Below, piece after piece: positions 18,705 to 26,815 of a DNA stretch of 64,000 nt (position 1 is the stretch's first letter; every line of letters starts with the position of its first letter). Under the pieces are notes generated by a model. It ran no database searches. It was not told the origin of the DNA and saw only the letters and a list, made by a program, of their open reading frames with translations. The stretch covers positions 1,860,001 to 1,924,000 of the forward strand of contig NZ_VIVK01000001.1 in assembly GCF_007828865.1 (NCBI RefSeq), given 5' to 3'. The position numbers and the translations under genes are program-made. This DNA comes from Kribbella amoyensis. Lineage in GTDB: Bacteria; Actinomycetota; Actinomycetes; Propionibacteriales; Kribbellaceae.

Positions 18705-20250
18705 CGTCGACGCTGTGCAGGCCGGTCGACCCGTTCGGGGCCGGCGGTGCCTGCGCCTCGACCTGAGGGTTGCCCTCGGCATCGAACGCGCGGACCTGCA
18801 GGACGTGGTTCCCGCGCGGCGCGTCCCAGGTCCAGTGCCACTGCCGCCAGGTGTCGATCGAGGCGTCCGCCTGCAACGTCGCCTGCTGCCACGGTCCGCC
18901 GTCCACCCGGACCTCGACCTTGGACACCCCGACGTGCTGGTCCCACGCGACCCCGGCGACGGTGACCTGACCAGGGGAGACCTTGGACCGCGGGACGTCG
19001 ATCCGCGACGACAGCTTGATCGGTCCCTGGGCGGACCAGCCCCGTGGCGTCCAGTACGCCTCGAACCGGTCGAACCGGGTGACCTCGATGTCGGTCAGCC
19101 ACTTGGTCGCCGACACGTACCCGTACAGCCCGGGGACGACGATGCGGACCGGGAACCCGTGTTCGAGCGGGAGCGGCCGGCCGTTCATCGCGAAGGCGAG
19201 CATCGCCTGCCGATCGTCGAGCAGCGTGCTCAGCGGCGTCCCGGCGGTGAACCCGTCCTTCGAGGTGGACTTGATCGCGTCCGCGTCGGCGGCCGGTCCG
19301 GCCTCGCGGAGGAGATCCTTCAGCAGGACGCCGGACCAGAGCGCGTTGCCGACCAGGTCGCCGCCGACCTCGTTGCTCACACAGGTCAGCGTGACCCACT
19401 TGTGCAGGACGTTGCGGCGGAGCAGATCGTCGAAGCTCAGCTCGAGTTCGCGCTGGACCAGGCCGTGGATCCGCAGCCGCCAGTCGCTCGGCAGGATCAG
19501 TGGGACGGACAGCGCGGTGTCGATCCGGTAGAAGTCGTCGTTCGGCGTCACCCACGGCGTCGCCCCAGGAGCCTGTACTCCGGCCGGCGGGGCCAGGCTC
19601 GGCGGTACCGGCAGGGTGAGTCGCTCCCGCGCATCGGCGACCGCGGTCCGGCGACCGCCGACAACCTTGCCCAAGGCACCCAAGGCGACAGTGCCGAGCG
19701 CGACCCCGGCGGAGAGTTGGAGGAAGCCGCGTCGGCTGACGCCGTCGTCGGGATCGGTCCGGAGATCGGCGAGCCGGTTGGCGAACACCCTGAGCAGCAG
19801 CAACGCGGTGATCCCCGCGACCAGGGACGGCACGAAGCCGGTCTGGCCCGCGTCCGGCCGGGTCGAGGCGGCGAGAACGGCGAGCCCGGCGAGTACGACG
19901 ACGATCGCGGCACCGGCGACGTACCGGCGGACGGCCAGGATTCCGCCGACGGCGGCGAGCGCGAGGAGTACGAGCAGGATGCCGGTCCGCAAAGCGGTCT
20001 TGTCGTGCGTCCCGAACAGGGAGATGGCCAGATCCTTCAGCCACGGCGGCACCCGGTCGATGAAGGCCGAGCCGATGGCGACGACGGGGGTCTGGCGGGA
20101 GCCGAGCACGGCGGCCGCGACACTGCCGGCGGCCAGGCCGGCCAAGGCGGCGAGGATGCCGCCGAGGGCGGCACGGACCCAGAGGCCGCGGTGCGACCGG
20201 CGGCCGCCGTCCGGTTCAGTTGGCGGACGAACGGCCTGGGACTGGGTCAC
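18691..20250 (-). CDS. Membrane-anchored molybdopterin-dependent oxidoreductase (sulfite oxidase family)
   Basis: 519 residues from the GTG at 20250; a GTG at 20283 is in frame but lies inside a strong hairpin. About five membrane segments occupy residues 20-165, followed by RRGFLQLSAGVALG, a twin-arginine-like element preceding the catalytic part. The molybdopterin domain shows TPNDDFYRIDTAL, the cofactor-ligating Cys in LTCVSNEVGGDLVGNALW, and GFPVRIVVPGLYGYVSATKW. The last ~100 residues form the Ig-like Mo-co dimerisation domain (VTVAGVAWDQHVGVSKVEVR). Family members reduce or oxidise sulfur or nitrogen compounds or methionine sulfoxide outside the membrane; the substrate here is unknown. 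Confidence 0.87.
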   Translation of the reverse strand: MTQSQAVRPPTEPDGGRRSHRGLWVRAALGGILAALAGLAAGSVAAAVLGSRQTPVVAIGSAFIDRVPPWLKDLAISLFGTHDKTALRTGILLVLLALAAVGGILAVRRYVAGAAIVVVLAGLAVLAASTRPDAGQTGFVPSLVAGITALLLLRVFANRLADLRTDPDDGVSRRGFLQLSAGVALGTVALGALGKVVGGRRTAVADARERLTLPVPPSLAPPAGVQAPGATPWVTPNDDFYRIDTALSVPLILPSDWRLRIHGLVQRELELSFDDLLRRNVLHKWVTLTCVSNEVGGDLVGNALWSGVLLKDLLREAGPAADADAIKSTSKDGFTAGTPLSTLLDDRQAMLAFAMNGRPLPLEHGFPVRIVVPGLYGYVSATKWLTDIEVTRFDRFEAYWTPRGWSAQGPIKLSSRIDVPRSKVSPGQVTVAGVAWDQHVGVSKVEVRVDGGPWQQATLQADASIDTWRQWHWTWDAPRGNHVLQVRAFDAEGNPQVEAQAPPAPNGSTGLHSVDVRIG

Positions 20251-20268
20251 GTCCCAACAATCCCGCGC

Positions 20269-20298
20269 TGTGGCGCCCGGCACCAGCCGGGCGCCACA
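20269..20298 (-). terminator. Strong GC-rich hairpin between marR and the molybdopterin gene
   Basis: TGTGGCGCCCGGC (20269-20281), loop ACCA, GCCGGGCGCCACA (20286-20298): 13 perfect base pairs. There is no T-tract. It lies downstream of the leftward MarR gene and 18 bases before the GTG of the molybdopterin gene, so it is either a terminator for MarR or a structured leader of the next gene. Confidence 0.55.
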
Positions 20299-20412
20299 TC
20301 CGTTAGACGCGGGTAATACGGGTCGTGCGAGCGAATCCGGCTCCGGGCCGACGGGAAGTGGTCGGCCGGGGTCCGGATCCGTTCGGAGCGAATGCTTGGT
20401 CAGGCGACAGCG

Positions 20413-21084
20413 TCACAGCCGGTCGGCCGCGGGAACGATCCGATCCGCGGTCGGCGCGACCCGCTCGGTGCCCGGGGTGATCCGGTCGGTGCTCACCGGG
20501 CCGGGGGTCACCCGGTCGGTGCTCGGTGCGATCCGCTCGGTGGGTGCGTTGAGCGGACTGAGGCCCGGCCGGCCGTTCGGCCAGCGGCGGGCGTTGTCAC
20601 GGACTCGGCGGAGTTTGCCGAGCACCTGGTCCCGGTCGTCGGCCAGCTGGGACATCCACAGGCTGTCGATCTCCAGGAGGTGGTCGGGCAGCGCTTCCCG
20701 CAGGCGGCGCTTCCCTTCCTCCGTGAGGACCGCGAACGAACCACGGGCGTCGTCGGGACAGGGCTCCCGACGGACCAGTCCGAGGTTCTCGGCGCGATCG
20801 ACGAGCCGGGTGATGCCACCGGTGGTGACGGTCAGTTCCCGGGCGAGGGACGTAAGACGCTGCTTCTCCCCGTGACTGCGGGCAAGCCGCAGCAACAGTT
20901 CGAACATTGCCATCTGCAGACCGCTGCGCTTCAGGGAGTGGCGCATCACTTGATCGAGTTCGGCCGCTGCTTCACGCAGCAGGCCGTACGCGGTGATCAC
21001 GTCGCTGTCCCAGGGTTCGGCGACGTGGGTCGGGTCTGCATCGGCGAGCGCTAGGGGCGAGCTAAGCGTAGGCGCGATGGTCAT
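20413..21084 (-). CDS. MarR family transcriptional regulator with heptad-repeat tail
   Basis: 223 residues, longer than the usual 140-170. The winged-helix core spans ~residues 40-140 (MRHSLKRSGLQMAMFELLLRLA, then LTSLARELTVTTGGITRLVDRAENLGLVRRE and the wing DARGSFAVLTEEG). After residue ~180 the protein carries six copies of a seven-residue unit [TA][DE]R[IV]xPx (TERIAPS, TDRVTPG, TDRITPG, TERVAPT, ADRIVPA, ADRL). The tail is low-complexity and probably disordered. A TAGAGT hexamer (complement of 21091-21096) six bases before the ATG and no ribosome site suggest a leaderless message. Target genes are not evident; the molybdopterin gene is downstream. Confidence 0.87.
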   Translation of the reverse strand: MTIAPTLSSPLALADADPTHVAEPWDSDVITAYGLLREAAAELDQVMRHSLKRSGLQMAMFELLLRLARSHGEKQRLTSLARELTVTTGGITRLVDRAENLGLVRREPCPDDARGSFAVLTEEGKRRLREALPDHLLEIDSLWMSQLADDRDQVLGKLRRVRDNARRWPNGRPGLSPLNAPTERIAPSTDRVTPGPVSTDRITPGTERVAPTADRIVPAADRL

Positions 21085-21090
21085 GCGCGG

Positions 21091-21108
21091 ACTCTATTAG
21101 CTGACTAG
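21091..21108 (-). promoter_or_regulatory. Predicted -10 and partly palindromic site upstream of marR
   Basis: On the minus strand CTAGTCAGCTAATAG is followed by AGT; TAGAGT (21096-21091) would act as -10 with six bases to the ATG. The outer CTA..TAG symmetry resembles MarR-type operators, suggesting autoregulation. Beyond it, 21109-21304 contains no feature I could identify. Confidence 0.35.
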
Positions 21109-21304
21109 GTCACTTCGCTACACGGGGTGACCCTTCGGCTACAGGTCGAGACATGATCGAAGGAATTCCGAGCGTGACATCCGGCCGCTGAGCGGGTCGC
21201 GCACCAGGCCCAGCCAGGGCCTGTGGATAACTTCCGCGGCGGTCGGGCGATCTTTGCCAGCCTAGTGACGTCCGCAGTTCGGCGAGTGACCGGGGGTCCG
21301 GGGA

Positions 21305-22144
21305 ATGACCGAGAAGAAGGAAGAGAACGCAGCTTTCGGCCGGGGCTTCGTCGCGGCCGCCATCGTGGTCGGCGCCGTCCTGCTCTGCGGCGTCCTGCTC
21401 CTGATCACCGGCCTCACCTCGTCCGGCACCGCGGACGCGGCAGGCACCGCGAGCTCGGCGGGCCGTGGTCCGGGTTCCGGGTCGGGCGAGGCGGGATCGG
21501 GTGACGCCGACCCTGGTGACACCGACTCGCCGGGCGATCCCGGTGGTCCGGCGACTCCTGACGGGGATGCCGGCGACGGCGGGGATGGCGCTGCGCGGGT
21601 GTCGACGAGTGGGTGTGGGCTCGCCGACGGGGATCAGCGGGTACCGACGGAGGCGCCTGCGGTGGAGACGTGGGAGGTGAGCCGGCGGGTCGTGGTGCCG
21701 CGGTCCCGGGTGGCCGGGCCGGTGAAGGTGGATGCCGACGGGTTCCGCCGGTGCTTCGCGCACTCGCCGACGGGGGCGCTGTACGCGGCGTACAACGCGA
21801 TCGCGGCGATGGGCGACCAGCGGAAGACGGTCGCGACGGCCGGCAAGCTGATGCTGCCGGGGCCGAACACGGACGCTCTGCTGACGGAACTCCGCGGCGA
21901 GACCCCGAGCGAGTACAGCGCGCCGACGCAGATCGCGGCGTACCGGGTGGTGGACGCGAGCCGGGACCGGTTCACGGTGACGCTGGCGCTGCCGGTCCAG
22001 TCCGAGTTCGTGAGTGCGACGTTGACGCTGGTCTGGCATGCGGGCGACTGGCGGCTGGTCCCACCCGTGCCCGGCGAGCCGGTCGGTGCGCCGTTCGCGC
22101 AGCACCGGGACCTGGACGGTTTCGTGGCCTGGAGTGGTGTCTGA
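21305..22144 (+). CDS. Single-pass membrane protein with DUF8175-like extracytoplasmic domain (conjugation-channel associated)
   Basis: 279 residues. Cytoplasmic head of ~12 residues, one membrane segment (AAAIVVGAVLLCGVLLLITGL, residues ~16-36), a Gly/Asp/Ser-rich linker to about residue 95, then a compact domain with CGLADGDQRVPTEAP, a Cys in FRRCFAHSPTGALYAAYNAIAAM, and a beta-rich end FVSATLTLVWHAGDWRLVPP. As I recall, this layout occurs beside VirB6/TrbL-type proteins in actinobacterial type IV secretion-like clusters. Its stop overlaps the start of just such a protein (TGATG). Role inferred: accessory subunit of a membrane channel; weaker evidence than the neighbour. Confidence 0.65.
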   Translation: MTEKKEENAAFGRGFVAAAIVVGAVLLCGVLLLITGLTSSGTADAAGTASSAGRGPGSGSGEAGSGDADPGDTDSPGDPGGPATPDGDAGDGGDGAARVSTSGCGLADGDQRVPTEAPAVETWEVSRRVVVPRSRVAGPVKVDADGFRRCFAHSPTGALYAAYNAIAAMGDQRKTVATAGKLMLPGPNTDALLTELRGETPSEYSAPTQIAAYRVVDASRDRFTVTLALPVQSEFVSATLTLVWHAGDWRLVPPVPGEPVGAPFAQHRDLDGFVAWSGV

Positions 22145-23409
22145 TGTGCAACAAGTTCGACGTCGCCTGCTCCATCAAAGAGGGCTTCCAGTCGATGGTG
22201 ACCGGGCAGTTCGACGCGATCGCCGCCAAGATCGGTGAGACCGCGACCGCCGGGCTGAACTCGATCGCCACCTTCTGGATCAAGGCCGACAGCCCGCCCC
22301 TGGCGTACTCGGACGCGAACTGGACCCCCACGGAGCCGGTCGCCTACCTGCACGAGAAGGCGTTGCTGCTGACCGTCCCGATCTTCACGATCGCGATGCT
22401 GGTGGCCGGCATGCGCACCGCCTGGGAGCAGCGGGCCGAGCCGATCCAGCAGTTGCTCAAGTCGATCCTCACCTTCGTCGTGGTGGCCGGGATGGGGACG
22501 GCGACCCTGCACGTCCTGGTCGCCGCGTCCGACGAGTTCGCCCTGGACGTGGTCAACCACGCGACGACCGAGGACCAGCAGTTCAACCAGGCCCTCGGCG
22601 AACTCGTGATCCAGGGCGGCCTGCAGGGCGCGATGATGCAGGGGCTCCCCTGGCTGGCCGGGATGTTCTTCGCGGTCGCGGTCTTCATGGCGTCGCTGGT
22701 CCAGGTCGTGCTGCTGCTGATCCGCTCGGCCATGCTGGTCGTTCTCGCCGGCACCTTCCCGCTCGCCGCGGTCGCCACCAACACCGAGCTCGGCCGTACC
22801 TGGTTCAAGAAGTACTGCACCTGGGCGCTGGCCTTCATCGCGTACAAGCCGGCCGCCGCGCTCGTGTACGCGGCCGCGATCCGGCTGAACGAGGGCGGCT
22901 ACCTGAACAAGTCCGGCGACGGGCTGGTCCAGGCGCTCACCGGTCTGATGATGATCCTGCTCGCCGTGTTCGCGATGCCGGCCCTGCTCCGCTTCACGGC
23001 CCCGATCACCGCGGCCGTCGCGGGCGGTAGCGCCGGCTCCGGCGGAAGCCTGGCCGACCCCGGCAGCCTGGCCAGCGGCGCGATCAACGTGGGTCGCTCC
23101 GCCGTCGGCCGAGGCGGCGGTGGTGGTGGCGGCGGCGGTGGTGGTGGCGGGTCGAGTGCGACCGGGGCGCTCGGGGTGGGGGCCGGGGCGGTCCTCGGCG
23201 CGGCCGGAGCCGGCATCGGTGGTGCGAAGAAGGCGGGCAACGCCTTGGCCGGCGCGGCTTCGCACTCGGCCGGGGAGGCAGGCGGCGGAGGCGGTGGCGG
23301 TGGTGGCGGCTCGGCCTCTCGCCCGGCCTGGGGCGGTCGGCGTTCCCAGTCCTCGGCCAGGAATCAGGCCCCGGTCCCGGCGCACCCCGGTCCGAGCGGG
23401 AGCAACTGA
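22144..23409 (+). CDS. VirB6/TrbL-like polytopic membrane protein with poly-Gly tail
   Basis: 421 residues, ATG at 22144 overlapping the previous stop. Cys-containing N-terminus (MCNKFDVACSIKEGF), then about six membrane segments between residues ~80 and 290 (for example LLTVPIFTIAMLVAGM, ILTFVVVAGMGTATLHVLVAA, MFFAVAVFMASLVQVVLLLI). The central TWFKKYCTWALAFIAYKPAAALVYAAA segment is typical of the actinobacterial VirB6/TrbL-like proteins. Residues ~300-421 are Gly/Ser/Ala-rich with two runs of 10 or more glycines and likely disordered. A conjugation or secretion channel subunit is the best guess, but no VirB4, VirD4 or relaxase gene is present in the window. Confidence 0.68.
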   Translation: MCNKFDVACSIKEGFQSMVTGQFDAIAAKIGETATAGLNSIATFWIKADSPPLAYSDANWTPTEPVAYLHEKALLLTVPIFTIAMLVAGMRTAWEQRAEPIQQLLKSILTFVVVAGMGTATLHVLVAASDEFALDVVNHATTEDQQFNQALGELVIQGGLQGAMMQGLPWLAGMFFAVAVFMASLVQVVLLLIRSAMLVVLAGTFPLAAVATNTELGRTWFKKYCTWALAFIAYKPAAALVYAAAIRLNEGGYLNKSGDGLVQALTGLMMILLAVFAMPALLRFTAPITAAVAGGSAGSGGSLADPGSLASGAINVGRSAVGRGGGGGGGGGGGGGSSATGALGVGAGAVLGAAGAGIGGAKKAGNALAGAASHSAGEAGGGGGGGGGGSASRPAWGGRRSQSSARNQAPVPAHPGPSGSN

Positions 23410-23425
23410 CCTCGGTCCGCACCAG

Positions 23426-23455
23426 GCCCCGGGTACGGGTGAACCTGCCCGGGGC
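23426..23455 (+). terminator. Hairpin after the T4SS-like gene pair
   Basis: GCCCCGGG (23426-23433) pairs perfectly with CCCGGGGC (23448-23455) across a 14-base loop, 17 bases after the stop of the VirB6-like gene. No T-tract. It overlaps the ribosome-binding region of the following gene, so it could also modulate its translation. Confidence 0.4.
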
Positions 23456-23469
23456 GGAGGATGGGGGCC

Positions 23470-24270
23470 ATGGGGCTGGAGCGGATCGCACTGATTTCTG
23501 ACGTCCACGGGAACCTGACCGCTCTGGAGGCGGTGCTGGCCGACATCGGGCAGCGGGGCATCACCCGGATCTTCAATCTCGGCGACTACGTCGGGAAGGG
23601 GCCGCGCGGCCAGGCGGTGGTCGACCGGTGCCGGGACGTCTGCGAGGTGAACATCCTCGGGAACTGGGACGACTTCCTGCCCGACCCGGAGCGCGAGTAC
23701 GACAGCGAGGGCCTGCGCTGGTGGCAGGCCGAAATCCGCGAGGAGCAGGGGAAGTGGTTGCGCGATCTCCCGTTCTGCCACGACTTCGTCCTCAGCGGTC
23801 GGCGGATCCGGCTCTTCCACGCCTCCGCGACGACGGTCCATCGGCGGGTCCGGTTCGACCACGACGAGGCGGAGTTCCTCGGCATGTTCGCGAACACCCC
23901 GGCGACCGGCGACGGCCCGATCCCGGACGTCGTCGGGTACGGCGACACCCACGACGCGTTCTACGAGGTCGACCTCGAACGGCGGACCCTCTTCAACACC
24001 GGCAGCGTCGGCAACAGCATGGGCGATCCCACTCCCGTGTACACGATCCTCGAAGGCGTCCCGGACTCCCTGGACCCGGCCCCGTTCTCGATCCAGTTCG
24101 TCCGCGTCCCGTACGACGTGGAGGCCGAGCTCGAGGTGGCCCGCGAGCTCGGCATGCCCGAGTACGCCGGGTACGAGCTCGAACTGCGCGACGGCATCTA
24201 CCGCGGCAACCTGGCCCCCGGTGAGTCTCCGTCGTACCACCGCCGCAGCCCGACCCCCGCGAGCACCTGA
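23470..24270 (+). CDS. Calcineurin-like metallophosphoesterase
   Basis: 266 residues from the second ATG (23470), nine bases after GGAGG; the ATG at 23461 touches that Shine-Dalgarno and is less likely. Metal-binding motifs in order: LISDVHGNLTALEAVL (DxH), FNLGDYVGKGP (GD), NILGNWDDF (GN.D), LFHASATT (H), YGDTHDAFY (GxxH-type) and NTGSVGNS. This is the bacterial YfcE/ApaH-like group of single-domain phosphoesterases. Physiological substrate unknown; no operon partner, and a convergent GNAT gene follows behind a terminator hairpin. Confidence 0.88.
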   Translation: MGLERIALISDVHGNLTALEAVLADIGQRGITRIFNLGDYVGKGPRGQAVVDRCRDVCEVNILGNWDDFLPDPEREYDSEGLRWWQAEIREEQGKWLRDLPFCHDFVLSGRRIRLFHASATTVHRRVRFDHDEAEFLGMFANTPATGDGPIPDVVGYGDTHDAFYEVDLERRTLFNTGSVGNSMGDPTPVYTILEGVPDSLDPAPFSIQFVRVPYDVEAELEVARELGMPEYAGYELELRDGIYRGNLAPGESPSYHRRSPTPAST

Positions 24271-24291
24271 GCAACGAGACGGTGCCGGACG

Positions 24292-24314
24292 CGGCGCCCG
24301 GCGATCGGGCGCCG
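24292..24314. terminator. Bidirectional terminator hairpin
   Basis: CGGCGCCCG (24292-24300), loop GCGAT, CGGGCGCCG (24306-24314): nine perfect pairs in the 55-base gap between the convergent phosphoesterase and GNAT genes. No T-tract, as usual in high-GC actinobacteria. Confidence 0.6.
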
Positions 24315-24325
24315 AACTCTGTGGG

Positions 24326-24976
24326 TCAGAAGGTGAGGAGGGCCTCCGAGCCGATCGGTCGGTAGCCGGCGGCGAGGAAGGTGCGCAGGGAGGCGGCGTT
24401 ACCCGGGGTGACCTGGGCCCAGATGTGCGCATCCGTGGGAATCAGCGCCCGGGCCGCGCGGGCCAGCCGCCGCCCGGCGCCACGGCCGCGCGCCTCGTCC
24501 GGTACTTCGAGTGCGCACTCCAGCCGACCCGCGAGACCGACACCGGTCAGGACGAGCCCGCCCGACGACCCGTCGCCGTACACCCGGACCTGTTCGCGAT
24601 ACTGCCAGGCTCGGCGCACGCGGGGGTGGTCGTCGTGGTCAGTGAGCTCGACCAGACACGCGACGGCGGCGGAGCGTTCGGCCGGGTCGGTGAGGGCCGG
24701 GGCGAGGAGCATGGCGTCGATCGCGTTCACCTGGCGACCCGTACGTTCTTCGAGCGCGCGCAGGAACGGCGGGTTGAGCGGCGCGGACAGGTCGCCCGGC
24801 GGCAACTGCTGCGTCACCCACGCGGGATCCACGTCGGCGGCGACGACGATGTGACCGGTCAGCCCGATCACGCAGCTGTCCCGCTCGGACGGTGCCGGGA
24901 CGACCTCGACGGCCAGATCCGGGGCCGGGAAGACGCCGTGCTCGATGCCGCGCAGAATGTCAGCCAGAGTTGTCAT
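24326..24976 (-). CDS. GNAT family N-acetyltransferase
   Basis: 216 residues from the ATG at 24976 (MTTLADILRGI); the frame is open further upstream but into the HMG-CoA lyase promoter. The C-terminal half holds the GNAT core: LECALEVPDEARGRGAGRRLARAARALI contains the acetyl-CoA pyrophosphate-binding R/Q-x-x-G-x-G/A pattern (RGRGAGRRL), and TPGNAASLRTFLAAGYRPIG is the alpha4 'N..S...Y...GF' element. The N-terminal 120 residues are not recognised. Acceptor substrate unknown. Confidence 0.8.
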   Translation of the reverse strand: MTTLADILRGIEHGVFPAPDLAVEVVPAPSERDSCVIGLTGHIVVAADVDPAWVTQQLPPGDLSAPLNPPFLRALEERTGRQVNAIDAMLLAPALTDPAERSAAVACLVELTDHDDHPRVRRAWQYREQVRVYGDGSSGGLVLTGVGLAGRLECALEVPDEARGRGAGRRLARAARALIPTDAHIWAQVTPGNAASLRTFLAAGYRPIGSEALLTF

Positions 24977-25028
24977 CACGGGCCATTGTGGAGGAGACCC
25001 CTCACCGGCCCGAGCCGAGGGAGGCAGA

Positions 25029-25955
25029 GTGCGCAAGCCGCAACGGGTACCCGCCGAAGGGCTGCCGGACCGCGTCACGATCTACGAGGTCGGACCGCGC
25101 GACGGGTTGCAGAACGAGGCCGCGATCGTCGACGTCGCGGTGAAGGCCGAGTTCGTCCACCGGCTCGCCGAGGCCGGGCTGACCACGATCGAGACGACCA
25201 GCTTCGTCCATCCGAAGTGGGTCCCGCAGCTCGCCGACGCCGCCGAACTACTCACCGCGCTGGACCTGCCGAGTACCGTCCGGGCGCCCGTCCTGGTCCC
25301 GAACGAACGCGGCCTCGACCGCGCCCTCGAGGCCGGCGTCCGGGAGATCGCGATCTTCGCCAGCGCGACCGAGACGTTCGCCAAGAAGAATCTCAACTCC
25401 ACCCTCGACGACCAGTTCACGATGTTCGCGCCGACGATCCGCCGCGCCCTGGACGCCGGGCTGGCGGTCCGCGGGTACGTGTCGATGTGTTACGGCGATC
25501 CCTGGGAAGGTGACGTCGACCTCGACCAGGTGGTCCGCGTCGGCGCCCGGCTGGCCGAGCTCGGCTGCCACGAACTCTCCCTCGGCGACACCATCGGCGT
25601 CGCCACCCCGGGCCAGGTGATCGACCTGATCGGCGCCCTCGGCCAAGCCGGCGTCGGCACCGAGGTCCTCGCGGTGCACTTCCACGACACCTACGGCCAG
25701 GCGCTCGCGAACACGCTGACCGCGCTGCGCGAAGGGGTCACCACGGTCGACAGCTCCGCGGGTGGCCTCGGCGGGTGCCCGTACGCCGAATCCGCCACCG
25801 GCAACCTGGCCACCGAGGACCTGGTCTGGCAGCTCGACGGCCTCGGCATCGAGACCGGCGTCGACCTGGCCAAGCTCGTCGCCACCAGCGTCTGGATGGC
25901 CGAGCAGCTCGGCAAACCCTCCGCCAGCCGCGTCGTCCAAGCCCTGGCCGGCTGA
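25029..25955 (+). CDS. Hydroxymethylglutaryl-CoA lyase
   Basis: 308 residues from a GTG at 25029 with GGGAGG five bases upstream. HMGL-like TIM barrel: TIYEVGPRDGLQNE (metal Asp and catalytic Arg) near residue 20, then TSFVHPKWVPQLADA, CYGDPWEGDVD, the metal ligands in VHFHDTYGQALAN near residue 220, and the G-rich loop with the catalytic Cys, AGGLGGCPYAESATGN, near residue 250. It cleaves HMG-CoA to acetoacetate and acetyl-CoA, the last step of leucine breakdown, and could serve the acyl-CoA/AtuA operon at the window start. Monocistronic here. Confidence 0.92.
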   Translation: MRKPQRVPAEGLPDRVTIYEVGPRDGLQNEAAIVDVAVKAEFVHRLAEAGLTTIETTSFVHPKWVPQLADAAELLTALDLPSTVRAPVLVPNERGLDRALEAGVREIAIFASATETFAKKNLNSTLDDQFTMFAPTIRRALDAGLAVRGYVSMCYGDPWEGDVDLDQVVRVGARLAELGCHELSLGDTIGVATPGQVIDLIGALGQAGVGTEVLAVHFHDTYGQALANTLTALREGVTTVDSSAGGLGGCPYAESATGNLATEDLVWQLDGLGIETGVDLAKLVATSVWMAEQLGKPSASRVVQALAG

Positions 25956-25975
25956 CTCAAAGGCCGGGCGGACCG

Positions 25976-26671
25976 CTAAGGCTCGATCGGGCGGCGGATC
26001 CGGCGGACCAGGCTCTCCTCGGCGTACTCGCCGACGCGGTACGTCGACCAGCTGTCCACGCCGGCGCCGACCGCGCCGCCGAGGAACGGCAGCCGCCGGG
26101 TCACCGTGAGGGCCATCCGCTTGCCGCCGATCCGGGCCATCAGCTCGGTCACCACCTCGGCCGCCACCAGCCGGTCCAGCTCAGGATCGAAGACCGGCGC
26201 GGTCGCGATCGCCAGCGGCGACGTCGGCAGGCTCGACTTCTTCAGCCGGTCCTGCACGCCGTCCTCGCCGAGCAGACAGGTGATCACCGCGGTCCGCACC
26301 CGCGGGTCGCCCAGGTCGTACCCGCGCAGGTGGGCGATCGCCGCGACCATCCGCGCCTGCACGATGGCCAGTCCGGTGAGGTTCGCCGGGAGGGCCACCG
26401 GCAGCGTGACGAGGCCGCCGATCCCGGTGAGGAAACCCTGCAGGCCGGCCAGCCGGATGTGCTGGTCGGTCACGCCGTCGATCGCGAGCTGCGGGTCGCC
26501 GCCCGCCTTCTCCAGGCACCGCTCGGCCACCCGCTCGGCGCCGGGGAACCGCTGGTACCCGTCGATCGCGACCTCGAGCACCTGCCGCAGGACTCCGGCG
26601 GCGGCGGTCGGGGCGAACCGCTGGGCGGCGGGCGCCAGACTGCTGGCGACGATTCTGGTCAGTCCGGCCAC
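25976..26671 (-). CDS. EcsC-like / membrane-associated hypothetical protein
   Basis: 231 residues from a GTG at 26671 preceded by GAGG at six bases; an alternative GTG at 26683 lacks a ribosome site. The sequence resembles the EcsC family of bacterial membrane-associated proteins: LTGIGGLVTLPVALPANLTGLAIVQARMVAAIAHLRGYDLGDPRVRTAVITCLLG in the centre, and RRLPFLGGAVGAGVDSWSTYRVGEYA near the end. Central hydrophobic stretches could insert in the membrane. Function is unknown; in Bacillus EcsC is linked to the EcsAB ABC transporter, which is absent here. Confidence 0.7.
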   Translation of the reverse strand: MAGLTRIVASSLAPAAQRFAPTAAAGVLRQVLEVAIDGYQRFPGAERVAERCLEKAGGDPQLAIDGVTDQHIRLAGLQGFLTGIGGLVTLPVALPANLTGLAIVQARMVAAIAHLRGYDLGDPRVRTAVITCLLGEDGVQDRLKKSSLPTSPLAIATAPVFDPELDRLVAAEVVTELMARIGGKRMALTVTRRLPFLGGAVGAGVDSWSTYRVGEYAEESLVRRIRRPIEP

Positions 26672-26815
26672 GGTGCTCCTCACGGCTTCGGGGGTGCGGC
26701 GCCCTGAACCGCCGGGCGCACCCACCTCAAGACTACGTGGCCCCCCGGACGGCGCCACTCGGGAGAAACCCCGGCCTGTCCCCGGCCCACGCGGACGGTA
26801 GGCGAGGATGGTGGG

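Noticed and set aside
20251..20283. GTG at 20283 as start of the molybdopterin oxidoreductase
   Set aside because: It lies within a 13-bp hairpin and adds residues without family resemblance; GTG 20250 is better.
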